Shown here in pieces: positions 15,697 to 26,511 of a stretch of DNA of 32,249 nt. The stretch covers positions 1 to 32,249 of the forward strand of contig JAAYHZ010000071.1 of assembly GCA_012744235.1 (NCBI GenBank). Direction: 5' to 3'. Each line of letters begins with the position of its first letter. Positions within the stretch are counted from its first letter, which is position 1. Below the pieces are notes generated by a model that had not been told where the DNA came from, searched no databases, and was given only the letters and a program-made list of their open reading frames with translations. This stretch comes from Clostridiaceae bacterium. GTDB lineage: Bacteria; Bacillota; Clostridia; JAAYHZ01. Both the position numbers and the translations under genes were made by a program.

Positions 15697-17493
15697 GTGA
15701 AAAAAGCACTTGTTTTAATTCTTCTTCTCGTTTTTATTGCAGGAGGGTCTTATCTTGCGGTTAAAACCGTATACCAAGCGTATGTGGATCGATATGTGCC
15801 GGTCACGAGCATGATCGATCCTTTTGATCATACCGAAACCATCTTAATGGTAGGAGCGGAAAAAGCGCCGAAATCCATGAATCCGCTATTCTACCAAGAC
15901 CGCATTCTGTTGCCCGTGGAAGCCGTTCGCACCTATATCGATAAAAATATCCTGTGGGATGCCAAAGAGAAAAAACTCACCGTGACCACGAAAGACAAAG
16001 TCATACGAATGGAAACGGAAAAGCTCCAAGCCTATATCAACAACATTCCGGTGAAATTGTATATACCGGTTACGGAGATCAATAACAAGGTATACGTACC
16101 CATCGAGTTTTTAAAAGAATTTTACAGCATCGAAATCCGCTATGTCCGTGAAAGCGATATTGTTATCATTGACTATTTGAACCGGATGGTCCAAGAAGCT
16201 CGCGTGATCACCGAAAAAGCCTATTTAAGAAACGGCCGGTCTATTAAAAGAGAAGTGCTGGCCGTATTGAGCTTCGGCGATACCATGAGGGTTTTTGAAG
16301 AATACAAGGATTGGTACAAAGTACGGCTGGACAACGGGACCGTAGGGTATGTTCAAAAGGATGACGTGGGTGTCAGTTGGGTAACCGTGATCCATATACC
16401 TTACGTGCCTCCTCGGGATTTTTCTTGGAAACCGGAAACCGGGAAAATCAGCTTGTCCTGGCACAGCATGTATTCCGGCACACCCGACATGACCGGAGTA
16501 GAAAAAATTGACGGATTGGACGTTTTGTCTCCTCGATGGTTCGAGGTGATCGACGAACACGGAAACTTAAAAAACATAGCCGACCTGAATTACACAAGAT
16601 GGGCCCATGAACAGGGATACAAGGTGTGGGCCATGGTGGTAAACAATTTTTCCGACGCCCAAGAAACAAGCCGGCTTTTAAACAGCACGGAAGCGCGGGA
16701 AAACCTGATTCGGCAGCTTCTTGTTTTTGCTTCTTTATACGAAGTGGACGGGATTAATTTTGATTTTGAAAACGTGTTAAAGCAAGACAAGGATATGCTG
16801 ACCCAATTAATGCGAGAAGCGGTGCCTTTGTTAAAAGAACAGGGACTGACGGTATCCATCGACGTAGGCGTACCGGACGGAAGCGATACCTATTCCTTGT
16901 GTTATGATCACCAAGCCTTAGGCGAAATTATGGATTACGTCATGCTGATGACTTACGACCAGCACTGGCACGGCAGCCCGGTTGCAGGCTCCGTAGCCCA
17001 ATACGTATGGGTGGAAAACCGCCTGAGAAGGACCTTGGAAATGGTGCCCAATGAAAAGCTGCTTTTAGGCATACCGTTTTATTCAAGGCTTTGGGAGGAA
17101 ACCGTAACAACCGACGGCAAGGTTTCGGTCAAAACCGCAAAAACACCTTCCATCCAAGGTATGCGGAACATTGCAAAAGCCAGCGAAGGCGCATCCATCA
17201 CTTGGGACGACGTGAGCAAGCAATTCTATTTGGAATACCGAGAAGGGGATTCCTTGTACAGAATGTGGATCGAAGACGAGAACTCTTTAAACTACAAGAC
17301 CTCCTTGGTGCTTAAGTATAACTTGGCGGGGGTTTGTTCTTGGGATTACAACTGTTCGGATCGAAGGGTTTGGGAAGCCATCTATGCGAACTTGAAAAAA
17401 GATATGACTTATGAGGAATGGCTGACAAAATACCAAAATGCGCAGTTCTCCTACTACATCGATAAGCCGGAGGAAGGGGAGTCCGCAGCTTGA
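15697..17493 (+). CDS. Exported GH18 glycosidase with copper-amine-oxidase-like and SH3 domains, 598 aa
   Basis: Probable cell-wall or spore-wall glycosidase related to SleL/YaaH-type N-acetylglucosaminidases. The N-terminus is a signal anchor (MKKALVLILLLVFIAGGSYL). Residues about 45-165 look like a Cu_amine_oxidN1 domain (RILLPVEAVRTYIDKNILWD, VYVPIEFLKEFY). An SH3-like part at about 170-235 contains AYLRNGRSIKREV and DWYKVRLDNGTVGYV. The GH18 barrel covers about 250-575: GLDVLSPRWFEVID, GYKVWAMVVN, DGINFDFE (351-358, catalytic Glu358), MDYVMLMTYDQHW and LLLGIPFYSRLWEE. Asn in place of the first Asp of DxxDxDxE is common in SleL-like enzymes. The start is GTG at 15697 behind TGGGGT. No spore-targeting LysM repeats are seen, so the role is inferred from the catalytic domain only. 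Confidence 0.88.
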   Translation: MKKALVLILLLVFIAGGSYLAVKTVYQAYVDRYVPVTSMIDPFDHTETILMVGAEKAPKSMNPLFYQDRILLPVEAVRTYIDKNILWDAKEKKLTVTTKDKVIRMETEKLQAYINNIPVKLYIPVTEINNKVYVPIEFLKEFYSIEIRYVRESDIVIIDYLNRMVQEARVITEKAYLRNGRSIKREVLAVLSFGDTMRVFEEYKDWYKVRLDNGTVGYVQKDDVGVSWVTVIHIPYVPPRDFSWKPETGKISLSWHSMYSGTPDMTGVEKIDGLDVLSPRWFEVIDEHGNLKNIADLNYTRWAHEQGYKVWAMVVNNFSDAQETSRLLNSTEARENLIRQLLVFASLYEVDGINFDFENVLKQDKDMLTQLMREAVPLLKEQGLTVSIDVGVPDGSDTYSLCYDHQALGEIMDYVMLMTYDQHWHGSPVAGSVAQYVWVENRLRRTLEMVPNEKLLLGIPFYSRLWEETVTTDGKVSVKTAKTPSIQGMRNIAKASEGASITWDDVSKQFYLEYREGDSLYRMWIEDENSLNYKTSLVLKYNLAGVCSWDYNCSDRRVWEAIYANLKKDMTYEEWLTKYQNAQFSYYIDKPEEGESAA

Positions 17494-17507
17494 TTTTTTA
17501 GATTTTT

Positions 17508-17630
17508 TCATCCTGCCGTAAATTTTATAAATTCCTGTCCTTTTTTAAAAGAATAATAGGGAAGGGGAAGGCATAATAATTAGATAGTCTTTGACATGAT
17601 TCCAATATTATCGGTAGAAAGGCAGGATGA
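17508..17630 (+). repeat. 10-base inverted repeat whose right arm is the SD of the GerM-domain gene
   Basis: TCATCCTGCC (17508-17517), just after the GH18 stop, is the exact reverse complement of GGCAGGATGA (17621-17630), which holds the SD of the gene at 17636. This is the same layout as at 10133-10238. Pairing is possible only if transcription enters from upstream. Confidence 0.5.
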
Positions 17631-17635
17631 TAAAA

Positions 17636-18253
17636 ATGTTAAAAAATCGGTTGGCCCGGTTGAACTTAAGAAAAAATCTGAAATACTATCTGGCCGGATT
17701 GCTGATTGTCGCTTGCGCGGTGACGGCCGTACTTGTTTTTACTCTAGGGGGGGAAGAAACGGCTCCTGTCAGCGGGATATCCGCCGTATCCAATGAAACC
17801 TTAAAGCCTCAGAGAGTTCCCGTTTATCTGTATTTCGGTAACGAGGATTTGACGGGACTTGCCACGGAGGTTCGGTACATTCCCATTGAAGAAGCGGCCA
17901 AAAGCACCGCAAGCCTTGCTACGGCTATTGTGAACCAATTGCTGCTTGGTCCTTCCGATTCGGATTTAAAAGCCGTCATACCGGAAGACAGTGCTTTGCT
18001 GGACACGGTGGAAATCGACGGAGATAAGGCCATTGTGAACTTAAACGATGCTTTTGTGGAAAATCATCCAGGCGGAAAAACATTAGAGGCGCTGACCATC
18101 TATTCCATTGTAAACTCCCTCACCGAATTGAAGGATATTCAATCCGTAGTATTTAAGATCAACGGAGAGCTTCGGGAAGAATATGCCGGGCATTTCAAGT
18201 TTGACAATCCGTTTCCCCGATCCGTAAGCTTGGTTTTGGACGGCGGAGCATAG
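17636..18253 (+). CDS. GerM-domain (sporulation/germination) membrane-anchored protein, 205 aa
   Basis: GerM domains (PF10646) occur in spore cortex and engulfment-associated proteins of Firmicutes; their biochemical role is unclear. A basic N-terminus is followed by one membrane segment (YYLAGLLIVACAVTAVLVFTL). The GerM domain covers about residues 60-200: VPVYLYFGNEDLTGLATEVR, a central ATAIVNQLLLGP helix, LDTVEIDGDKAIVNLNDAFV, TIYSIVNSLTEL and VVFKINGE. It has a single GerM domain, whereas B. subtilis GerM has two. I choose the ATG at 17636, nine bases after AGG in GGCAGGATG; the ATG at 17627 is inside that site. No clear sigma-A promoter precedes it: TTGACA at 17591-17596 lacks a matching -10. 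The upstream arm of an SD-complementary repeat suggests expression from the GH18 gene. Confidence 0.85.
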   Translation: MLKNRLARLNLRKNLKYYLAGLLIVACAVTAVLVFTLGGEETAPVSGISAVSNETLKPQRVPVYLYFGNEDLTGLATEVRYIPIEEAAKSTASLATAIVNQLLLGPSDSDLKAVIPEDSALLDTVEIDGDKAIVNLNDAFVENHPGGKTLEALTIYSIVNSLTELKDIQSVVFKINGELREEYAGHFKFDNPFPRSVSLVLDGGA

Positions 18254-18275
18254 AAAAATCAACCGGCAAAAATGA

Positions 18276-18303
18276 TTCATTCCCCTGCCGAATGGTATAT
18301 AAT
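18276..18303 (+). promoter_or_regulatory. Weak sigma-A promoter of the flavin reductase-like gene
   Basis: TATAAT (18298-18303) with a poor -35 (TTCATT, 18276-18281, 16-base spacer). It lies 30 bases before the GTG at 18333. Confidence 0.5.
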
Positions 18304-18332
18304 ATGAGCTGACAAAATCATTTGGGAAAGCG

Positions 18333-18836
18333 GTGATTGAGGTGAAATTAAAAGATTTAGGCGAATTATCCGATCGTTTCAATCTGCAAATGCCGAAAGG
18401 AATGTTTTTGTGTACAAGAGATAAAGAAAGGGACAACGTAATGACCATCGGCTGGGGGTTCATCGGCGTCATGTGGGGAAAACCCGTTTTAAACGTGGTG
18501 GTACGGCCTACCCGATATACCCACGAGCTTTTGTCGAATTCCGACGTTTTTATTGTGGGCGTACCGAAGGCTGACGAGATGAAGGAGGCTTTGCAAATTT
18601 GCGGTACGGTATCCGGCCGCGACCGAGATAAATTCGAATTGGCGAGATTGAAAAAGGGAGAAGGAAGATCGGTGAATGCACCTGTGGTGGAAGGATGCGA
18701 AACCCAATACGAGTGCAAGATCCTGTACCGGCAGGCCATGGATCCGACTTTTCTGAATAAAGAAATTGATAAAAGACATTATCCGAAAAAGGATTACCAC
18801 GTATTCTATATCGGAGAAATCATCGATTGTTATTGA
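18333..18836 (+). CDS. Flavin reductase-like (flavoredoxin family) FMN-binding protein, 167 aa
   Basis: Small cytosolic FMN-binding split-barrel protein (PF01613). Supporting segments: MPKGMFLCTRDKERDNVMTI (start of the flavin barrel), GWGFIGVMWGKPVLNVVVRP, TRYTHELLSNSDVFIVGVP (the 'R-x-S/T-x-x-x-L' FMN-phosphate region), and CGTVSGRDRDKFELA. Family members are flavin reductases or electron carriers in anaerobes; no partner gene here narrows the role. The start is GTG at 18333 behind GGGAAAG; a second in-frame GTG at 18342 lacks proper spacing. ddl begins ten bases after its stop, so the two are probably co-transcribed, without an obvious functional link. Confidence 0.85.
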   Translation: MIEVKLKDLGELSDRFNLQMPKGMFLCTRDKERDNVMTIGWGFIGVMWGKPVLNVVVRPTRYTHELLSNSDVFIVGVPKADEMKEALQICGTVSGRDRDKFELARLKKGEGRSVNAPVVEGCETQYECKILYRQAMDPTFLNKEIDKRHYPKKDYHVFYIGEIIDCY

Positions 18837-18846
18837 AAGGATTTAT

Positions 18847-19917
18847 ATGAAAAAAGCAAACGTAGCCGTTCTTTTCGGTGGAATGTCCACCGAACACGAA
18901 GTGTCATGCCGTTCAGCGGTTTTTGTAATTCGCAACATTGATCGGGAAAAATACGATGTTCGTCTTTTTGGAATTACCAAAAAGGGAGTATGGTATTTGT
19001 ATGAAGGCAATACGGAAAATATTGAAAACGGGTCTTGGGTGAAGGAAGCGGAACAAGGTCCGCAGCCTTTGTATAAAACGGAGCAATTCATCAAGGAATT
19101 GAAGAATATTGATATCGTTTTCCCCGTTCTTCACGGGAAAAACGGGGAAGACGGAACCATTCAAGGTTTCTTACAGGTTCTTGACATTCCTTATGTGGGA
19201 TGCGGCGTTTTGGCTTCATCCGGCTGCATGGACAAAAGCATAGCCAAAGCGGTCTTCGAAACGGTAGGGATACCCCAAGGGAAATACGTAACCTTATTGA
19301 AAAGGGATATTGAAGAAAAACTCGACGAATGCATCCGAGCATGCGAGGAAGCGATCGAATATCCTTGTTTTGTCAAGCCGGCCAATGCAGGCTCTTCCGT
19401 CGGAGTTTCGAAGGTTTATGACAAAGAGCAGCTGTCCGCCGCCCTTCAATTGGCTCTGCAATACGACGGCCGAGTATTGGTGGAAGAATATATCAAAGGC
19501 TTGGAAATTGAAATCTCCGTTATGGGGAACGAAGAACCCCTTGTATCCGGGACCGGAAAAATCATTGCCGGTAACGAGTTTTACGATTACCATGCCAAGT
19601 ATATAAGCCAAGACTCGAAGGTTATTATTCCTTCCGGATTGGATAAGGGCTTAGAGCAAAAAGTAAAGGACTATGCCGTTGCCGCATACAAAGCCATGGA
19701 CTGCAGCGGATTTGCACGAATCGACTTTTTTGTGAATACGGAGGAGCAAAGGGTCTGTATCAATGAAATTAACACCATTCCCGGCTTCACTTCCATCAGC
19801 ATGTATCCCAAGCTTTGGGAAAAAGAAGGGATCAACGGGAAGGAACTGATTACACGTTTGATCGAATACGGTTTTAATAGGTACGATTATGTAAAGAGCT
19901 TTAAAACGGAGTATTGA
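18847..19917 (+). CDS. ddl: D-alanine--D-alanine ligase, 356 aa
   Basis: Joins two D-Ala with ATP to make the terminal dipeptide of the peptidoglycan stem peptide. ATP-grasp enzyme: the N-terminal motif VLFGGMSTEHEVSC carries the Glu that holds the first D-Ala; FPVLHGKNGEDGTIQGFL and IPYVGCGVLASSGCMDK follow; VKPANAGSSVGVSKV is the ATP-binding loop; VEEYIKGLEIEISVMG lies in the grasp; and FARIDFF plus CINEINTIPGFTSISMYP carry the Mg-binding acidic and Asn residues. VanA-type D-Lac ligases carry a different omega-loop; here HAKYISQDSK contains the Tyr typical of D-Ala-D-Ala ligases, so this is an ordinary Ddl. The ATG at 18847 follows GAAAGG (18835-18840). Length is normal. Confidence 0.96.
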   Translation: MKKANVAVLFGGMSTEHEVSCRSAVFVIRNIDREKYDVRLFGITKKGVWYLYEGNTENIENGSWVKEAEQGPQPLYKTEQFIKELKNIDIVFPVLHGKNGEDGTIQGFLQVLDIPYVGCGVLASSGCMDKSIAKAVFETVGIPQGKYVTLLKRDIEEKLDECIRACEEAIEYPCFVKPANAGSSVGVSKVYDKEQLSAALQLALQYDGRVLVEEYIKGLEIEISVMGNEEPLVSGTGKIIAGNEFYDYHAKYISQDSKVIIPSGLDKGLEQKVKDYAVAAYKAMDCSGFARIDFFVNTEEQRVCINEINTIPGFTSISMYPKLWEKEGINGKELITRLIEYGFNRYDYVKSFKTEY

Positions 19918-19935
19918 TTTGGGTAATTAATTCTA

Positions 19936-19964
19936 TTGACATCATTTTAAAAAAGAAGTAGAGT
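19936..19964 (+). promoter_or_regulatory. Sigma-A promoter of the DUF1934 gene
   Basis: TTGACA (19936-19941), 17-base spacer, TAGAGT (19959-19964), about 44 bases before the start. Confidence 0.6.
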
Positions 19965-20007
19965 ATTACCTGATGTAGGGCACATAATCGTGACGGAGGT
20001 TCTAACT

Positions 20008-20430
20008 TTGAGAAAAGACGTGATCATATCGGTAAGCGGAACCGGAGGTACACTTCGGGAAAATATGGAGCTTATTACCGAAGGAAAATACATAAAAAAA
20101 GGCCAGGAGTATTTTGTTGAATACGATGAAAGTATAGTGACCGGCATGGAGGGAACGAAGACGGTGCTTCATGTAAATCAAAACAAGGTCACACTTACCA
20201 GAAGCGGGAAAGTGAATTCACAATTTGTTTTCGAGCAAGGATTAAACCATTTTTCCCACTACGATATCCGGGAAGGCGCTTTTACCGTGGAGGTATTTAC
20301 GGAGTACATGAAGGTGGATATCGGTGACGAGGGAGGCTCCATTAAGGTGGCTTATCACATTCGTATCGATGACAACCAATACGTAGAAAACGATTTTAAT
20401 TTAAGCGTTCGAGAAATAACCAAAAACTGA
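20008..20430 (+). CDS. DUF1934 (YwiB-like) beta-barrel protein, 140 aa
   Basis: Function unknown; YwiB-type proteins have a calycin-like barrel. Family features: an N-terminal strand DVIISVSGTGG, ELITEGKYIKKGQEYFVEYDES, GMEGTKTVLHVNQNKVTLTRSG, the pair FVFEQGLNHFSHYD, and SIKVAYHIRIDDNQYVENDF. The start is taken as TTG at 20008, seven bases after GGAGG (19995-19999); the frame is open further upstream to a GTG at 19990, but that lies ahead of this ribosome site. In Bacillus ywiB lies near argS; here it stands alone between ddl and an S41 protease, with its own promoter and terminator. Confidence 0.85.
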   Translation: MRKDVIISVSGTGGTLRENMELITEGKYIKKGQEYFVEYDESIVTGMEGTKTVLHVNQNKVTLTRSGKVNSQFVFEQGLNHFSHYDIREGAFTVEVFTEYMKVDIGDEGGSIKVAYHIRIDDNQYVENDFNLSVREITKN

Positions 20431-20448
20431 ATTTGAGAAAAACCCGAA

Positions 20449-20506
20449 AATACGATGCATGTTTACGTAACGGGGATGCCGCTTGTAAAGGTGCGTCGTA
20501 TTTTTA
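20449..20506 (+). terminator. Branched terminator after the DUF1934 gene
   Basis: AATACGATGCA (20449-20459) pairs with TGCGTCGTATT (20492-20502) with one wobble; inside, TTTAC pairs with GTAAA and CGG with CCG. A short T-run follows. Confidence 0.75.
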
Positions 20507-20527
20507 TTATGTTTTAACATCTATTTA

Positions 20528-20556
20528 TTTCAATTCCTTGAGTTTACCGGTATAAT
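20528..20556 (+). promoter_or_regulatory. Sigma-A promoter of the S41 protease gene
   Basis: TATAAT (20551-20556), with a weak -35 TTTCAA (20528-20533) at 17 bases. About 65 bases before the start. Confidence 0.55.
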
Positions 20557-20620
20557 GGAAAAGTGGGGTTTGACAATTGAAAGGTTGAACTTAAGAAAAC
20601 CGGAGGGGGAGCATTTTATC

Positions 20621-22093
20621 ATGAAAAAGTTTTTATCTTCTGTTTTGACGATAGTCGTAATTGCGGCGATTCTTGTCACGCCTATCTCGGTATCGGCAGC
20701 CGACGGGGGAGAATACATACAGTCGGTTTTTGACATGATCGTCGATATGTATAAAGGGGATCTGGACAACCAAGCGGTTTACGAGAAGATGATTCGTAAC
20801 ATGTTTGAAAGCCTTGACGAATTTACGGAATATTACGATTTGGAAGAAGCCGAGGTTCTTTTTCAGCAGTTGGAAAACTCCGTTGAAGGAATCGGCATTA
20901 TGGTATCGGATATTGCAGGAGGAATCACGATTGTAGAATTTTTAGAGGATTCTCCGGCAAGGGAAGCCGGTTTGATGATAGGGGACGTTATCGTATCCGC
21001 CGACGATAAGGACCTGACCGGAATGACTTCCACCGTTGCGGTAAATTATATTAAAGGAAAAAGCGGAACCACGGTAAGAATCGGAGTGAAAAGAGGCGGC
21101 AGCGACAAAATTTTGTATTTTGATGTGGTTCGAAAGCATATTGTCATCAATCCGGTGACGTTGAAATTTATCGACGACCGTATCGCGTACATAAAAATTT
21201 CTACGTTTTCCTTTGATGCCGATGTATTTTTTGACAGGGCTATGGAGGAAGTAAAAAAAGCCGGAATTGACAATATCATATTGGATTTGAGGAACAACGG
21301 AGGAGGAAGCGTCCAAGCGGCCGTCAACGTGGCGAAGCATTTCGTGCCGGGCGGTGTTATATCCGTGTTGGACTATGAATCGGACCGCGTTCAAGATATC
21401 GTATATACCAACGACTTGACGGAAAATCCGTATAATTTGGTGGTATTGGTGAACAAGTATACGGCAAGCTCCTCGGAGCTTTTGGCCGGAGCCATAAGAG
21501 ATACCTACTGCGGCACGGTGATCGGTGAAAAAACTTGGGGGAAATCCGTTTTTCAACAGCTGATTCCCATTGTCAATTATGAAGCCTTTAAAATTTGCTA
21601 CGATGCTACCAAGATACCGATGATCAGCTATTACGACTTGTTCGAATACGGTATTTTTGTTCCCGAACGGTACATTATGGGCTATTTGAAGTTAACGGTA
21701 GGAGAATATTTGACACCTGCGGGAAGAAGGATTAACAACGTAGGCGTAAGACCTCACAAGGTTATTTTGAACATTTTGACCCAAAACGATGTCAATATTG
21801 AGTCCTTAAGCACTTTGTACGAGGTGAAAGAGTATAATCCGGGCGACAAGGGGCCGGAAATCCTGTTGGCCAAATACATTTTGAAAGCGGCGGGATACCA
21901 AACGGAATTGAACAGCGACACGTTGGATGAAAGAGCTTCCGAGATCATCAAACAATACCAAAAAGATAATGGGCTGACGGCGACAGGAAGCTTGAACTTC
22001 GAGACACAAAAGGCTTTAAACCGGGATGTAGCGAAAATGAAGCAAGATGCAGACAAACAATTGCGAAAAGCTATTGATATCTTATCCGATTAA
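20621..22093 (+). CDS. S41 C-terminal processing protease with PDZ and peptidoglycan-binding domains, 490 aa
   Basis: Exported serine protease of the CtpA/CtpB family. A signal peptide (MKKFLSSVLTIVVIAAILV, cleavage near SVSA) is followed by a helical N-domain with LDEFTEYYDLEEAE, a PDZ domain at about residues 90-180 (VEGIGIMVS, SPAREAGLMIGDVIVSADD), and the S41 fold with LDLRNNGGGSVQAAVNVAKH. The catalytic Ser lies in TASSSELLAGAI (the Ser before Glu, residue 285) and the Lys in GEKTWGKSVFQ. The C-terminus (about 410-490) is a PG_binding_1-like domain: EIIKQYQKDNGLTATGSLN then FETQKALN. CtpB-type proteases with such tails act in envelope or sporulation signalling (pro-sigma-K in Bacillus); the target here is unknown. 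The ATG at 20621 is behind GGAGGGGGAG. Confidence 0.92.
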   Translation: MKKFLSSVLTIVVIAAILVTPISVSAADGGEYIQSVFDMIVDMYKGDLDNQAVYEKMIRNMFESLDEFTEYYDLEEAEVLFQQLENSVEGIGIMVSDIAGGITIVEFLEDSPAREAGLMIGDVIVSADDKDLTGMTSTVAVNYIKGKSGTTVRIGVKRGGSDKILYFDVVRKHIVINPVTLKFIDDRIAYIKISTFSFDADVFFDRAMEEVKKAGIDNIILDLRNNGGGSVQAAVNVAKHFVPGGVISVLDYESDRVQDIVYTNDLTENPYNLVVLVNKYTASSSELLAGAIRDTYCGTVIGEKTWGKSVFQQLIPIVNYEAFKICYDATKIPMISYYDLFEYGIFVPERYIMGYLKLTVGEYLTPAGRRINNVGVRPHKVILNILTQNDVNIESLSTLYEVKEYNPGDKGPEILLAKYILKAAGYQTELNSDTLDERASEIIKQYQKDNGLTATGSLNFETQKALNRDVAKMKQDADKQLRKAIDILSD

Positions 22094-22104
22094 TTATATA
22101 ATGG

Positions 22105-23797
<1,693 letters not shown>

Positions 23798-23813
23798 ATT
23801 TTAATAGATCCTT

Positions 23814-23847
23814 AAAGCCTTCGATTAAAGCATCGAGGGCTTTTTTA
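23814..23847 (+). terminator. Intrinsic terminator of pyrG
   Basis: 12-bp stem AAAGCCTTCGAT (23814-23825) with ATCGAGGGCTTT (23832-23843), one G-U pair, six-base loop, then a T-run to 23846. Confidence 0.9.
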
Positions 23848-23881
23848 TCGTAAAAAGGCAAAAACCTATTTCCCGTTTTGT

Positions 23882-23910
23882 GAATATGCCGGCGGATTTT
23901 GGAAAGAATA
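23882..23910 (+). promoter_or_regulatory. Candidate sigma-F promoter of spoIIR
   Basis: GAATA (23882-23886), 14 bases, then GGAAAGAATA (23901-23910), which fits the forespore sigma-F -10 pattern GGnnAnAnT. It lies 35 bases before spoIIR, a known sigma-F regulon gene. No sigma-A -10 is present in this gap. Confidence 0.6.
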
Positions 23911-23945
23911 CACATTGAGAAATTCATGAAACAGGGGTAAATAGG

Positions 23946-24596
23946 ATGAATAAAACGGTTTATGTATTTGCCATTATTTTGTTGACGGTCTGCTTACTTG
24001 TAACGGCTTTAGACATATATTCTAAGCATGTGGTTCAAGCCCTTTCGGAAAACATAGTTCGGCTTCATGTCATTGCCAACAGCAACGACCCTAAGGATCA
24101 ATTTTTGAAATTGAAGGTTCGAGACAGTATTTTAACTTACTTAAAGCAATATACGGAAGGTTATCCGCTGGAAGAGCAGGATTTAGGTAAAGCGAAGGAA
24201 TTTATACAAAGCCATTTGGATGAAATAAACCGAATTGCACAAGAAACGGTTTATGACTGCGGATACGAATATATGACCCGGGCTTCTTACGGTGTTTACT
24301 ATTTTCCCATGAAGCAATACGAGAATTTCGTGCTGCCTTCCGGTCAGTACTCGGCCTTAAGGGTGGAGATCGGACAATCCTGCGGCGAAAATTGGTGGTG
24401 CGTGCTGTATCCTCCATTGTGCTTTTCGGAAGGGACTTTAGGAATTTTTGAAAAAGATCGGATGGAATTGTTTGTACAGTCCTTATCGGATGAAAATGCG
24501 AAGGTTGTCTTTTTGGATTCTACCGGGGAACCGACCATTCGTTTTAAAATCGTAGAATTTTTTCAAAGCATTAAAAAGCGTATGAAGCTGCAGTAA
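23946..24596 (+). CDS. spoIIR: Stage II sporulation protein R (SpoIIR), 216 aa
   Basis: Forespore-made secreted signal that triggers SpoIIGA to process pro-sigma-E in the mother cell. An N-terminal membrane/signal segment (VYVFAIILLTVCLLVTAL) precedes the hallmark IVRLHVIANSNDPKDQFLKL and KVRDSILTYL. Then come YGVYYFPMKQYENFVLPSG, QYSALRVEIG and the very conserved GENWWCVLYPPLCF near residue 150. The length fits the family (about 200-225 residues). The ATG at 23946 is seven bases after AGGGGT. It is monocistronic between two terminators. Its presence is the best single sign that the organism has an endospore programme. Confidence 0.96.
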   Translation: MNKTVYVFAIILLTVCLLVTALDIYSKHVVQALSENIVRLHVIANSNDPKDQFLKLKVRDSILTYLKQYTEGYPLEEQDLGKAKEFIQSHLDEINRIAQETVYDCGYEYMTRASYGVYYFPMKQYENFVLPSGQYSALRVEIGQSCGENWWCVLYPPLCFSEGTLGIFEKDRMELFVQSLSDENAKVVFLDSTGEPTIRFKIVEFFQSIKKRMKLQ

Positions 24597-24613
24597 TTTT
24601 TACCATAGAATGA

Positions 24614-24648
24614 ACAGACTTTCCTTTAGGAGGGTCTGTTTTTTTTAT
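24614..24648 (+). terminator. Intrinsic terminator of spoIIR
   Basis: ACAGACTTTCC (24614-24624) pairs with GGAGGGTCTGT (24629-24639), with two G-U pairs, a four-base loop and a long T-run. Confidence 0.9.
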
Positions 24649-24694
24649 TTTAAAATTTATACCTTTTTGGAATAAAACAAATTCTATGAAATCA

Positions 24695-24723
24695 TTGATT
24701 TATAAAAAACCTTAGGATATAAT
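24695..24723 (+). promoter_or_regulatory. Sigma-A promoter of guaB
   Basis: TTGATT (24695-24700), 17-base spacer, TATAAT (24718-24723). A leader of about 110 bases follows; I see no purine riboswitch consensus in it. CGGTAA near 24743 could pair with TTACCG next to the SD, but this is only six bases. Confidence 0.75.
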
Positions 24724-24798
24724 ACTTTATTAAATTAAAAGCGGTAAGGACCCGAAACATAAAAAATTGAAGCTTTTTGAAACTCTTACATCCTTTGA

Positions 24799-26295
<1,497 letters not shown>

Positions 26296-26406
26296 AGTCT
26301 TATTGACTGTATAATTGTCGATTAAGTGAATATATATATAGAAATTGAAACCGGTTCGAGGTCCGGTAAAATCCGGCTGAAACAACAAGCATTACTAGGA
26401 AAGATA

Positions 26407-26435
26407 TTGACAAACTGCTCATGCGTTTCTATAAT
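26407..26435 (+). promoter_or_regulatory. Consensus sigma-A promoter before greA
   Basis: TTGACA (26407-26412), 17-base spacer, TATAAT (26430-26435). Transcription would begin near 26442, only about 17 bases before the hairpin at 26459. Confidence 0.8.
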
Positions 26436-26458
26436 GAATGTGCCTGTTGTTTTGAAGG

Positions 26459-26482
26459 AAACCCGGTAAACGGGTTTTTATT
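26459..26482 (+). terminator. Terminator-like hairpin between the greA promoter and greA
   Basis: AAACCCG (26459-26465), five-base loop, CGGGTTT (26471-26477), then TTATTT. It stands between the promoter and the greA start, so it could act as an attenuator, or as the guaB terminator that greA transcripts must pass. Confidence 0.65.
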
Positions 26483-26511
26483 TGATTGATTAAAAGAAGG
26501 GTGAAATAAAC

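Larger units (their letters stand above)
26310..26482 (+). other. Structured guaB-greA intergenic region / possible greA leader RNA
   Basis: This 170-base stretch holds, in order: TATAAT (26310-26315); a short hairpin ACCGG...CCGGT near 26350-26368; and a large imperfect inverted repeat. In it, AAACAACA (26380-26387) pairs with TGTTGTTT (26445-26452), GCA (26389-26391) can pair with TGC (26441-26443), and CATTA-TAG-AAA (26390-26402, two single-base bulges) with TTT-CTA-TAATG (26426-26436) as a competing inner fold. A nested AAAC..GC/GC..GTTT hairpin lies inside. A terminator-like hairpin follows at 26459-26477. A consensus promoter lies within the repeat. It could be a regulatory leader or a remnant inverted-repeat element; I recognise no known riboswitch. 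Confidence 0.45.

Noticed and set aside
17591-17620. TTGACA as a sigma-A promoter for the GerM gene
   Set aside because: No acceptable -10 lies 16-18 bases downstream; TATTAT is only nine bases away.
20942-21556. Long antisense open frames inside genes, such as this one within the S41 protease gene
   Set aside because: They lack ribosome sites and recognisable domains and mirror the codon pattern of the sense gene.
26341-26400. tRNA-like GGTTCGAGGTCC in the guaB-greA gap
   Set aside because: It resembles a T-arm, but no acceptor, D or anticodon arm can be built around it.
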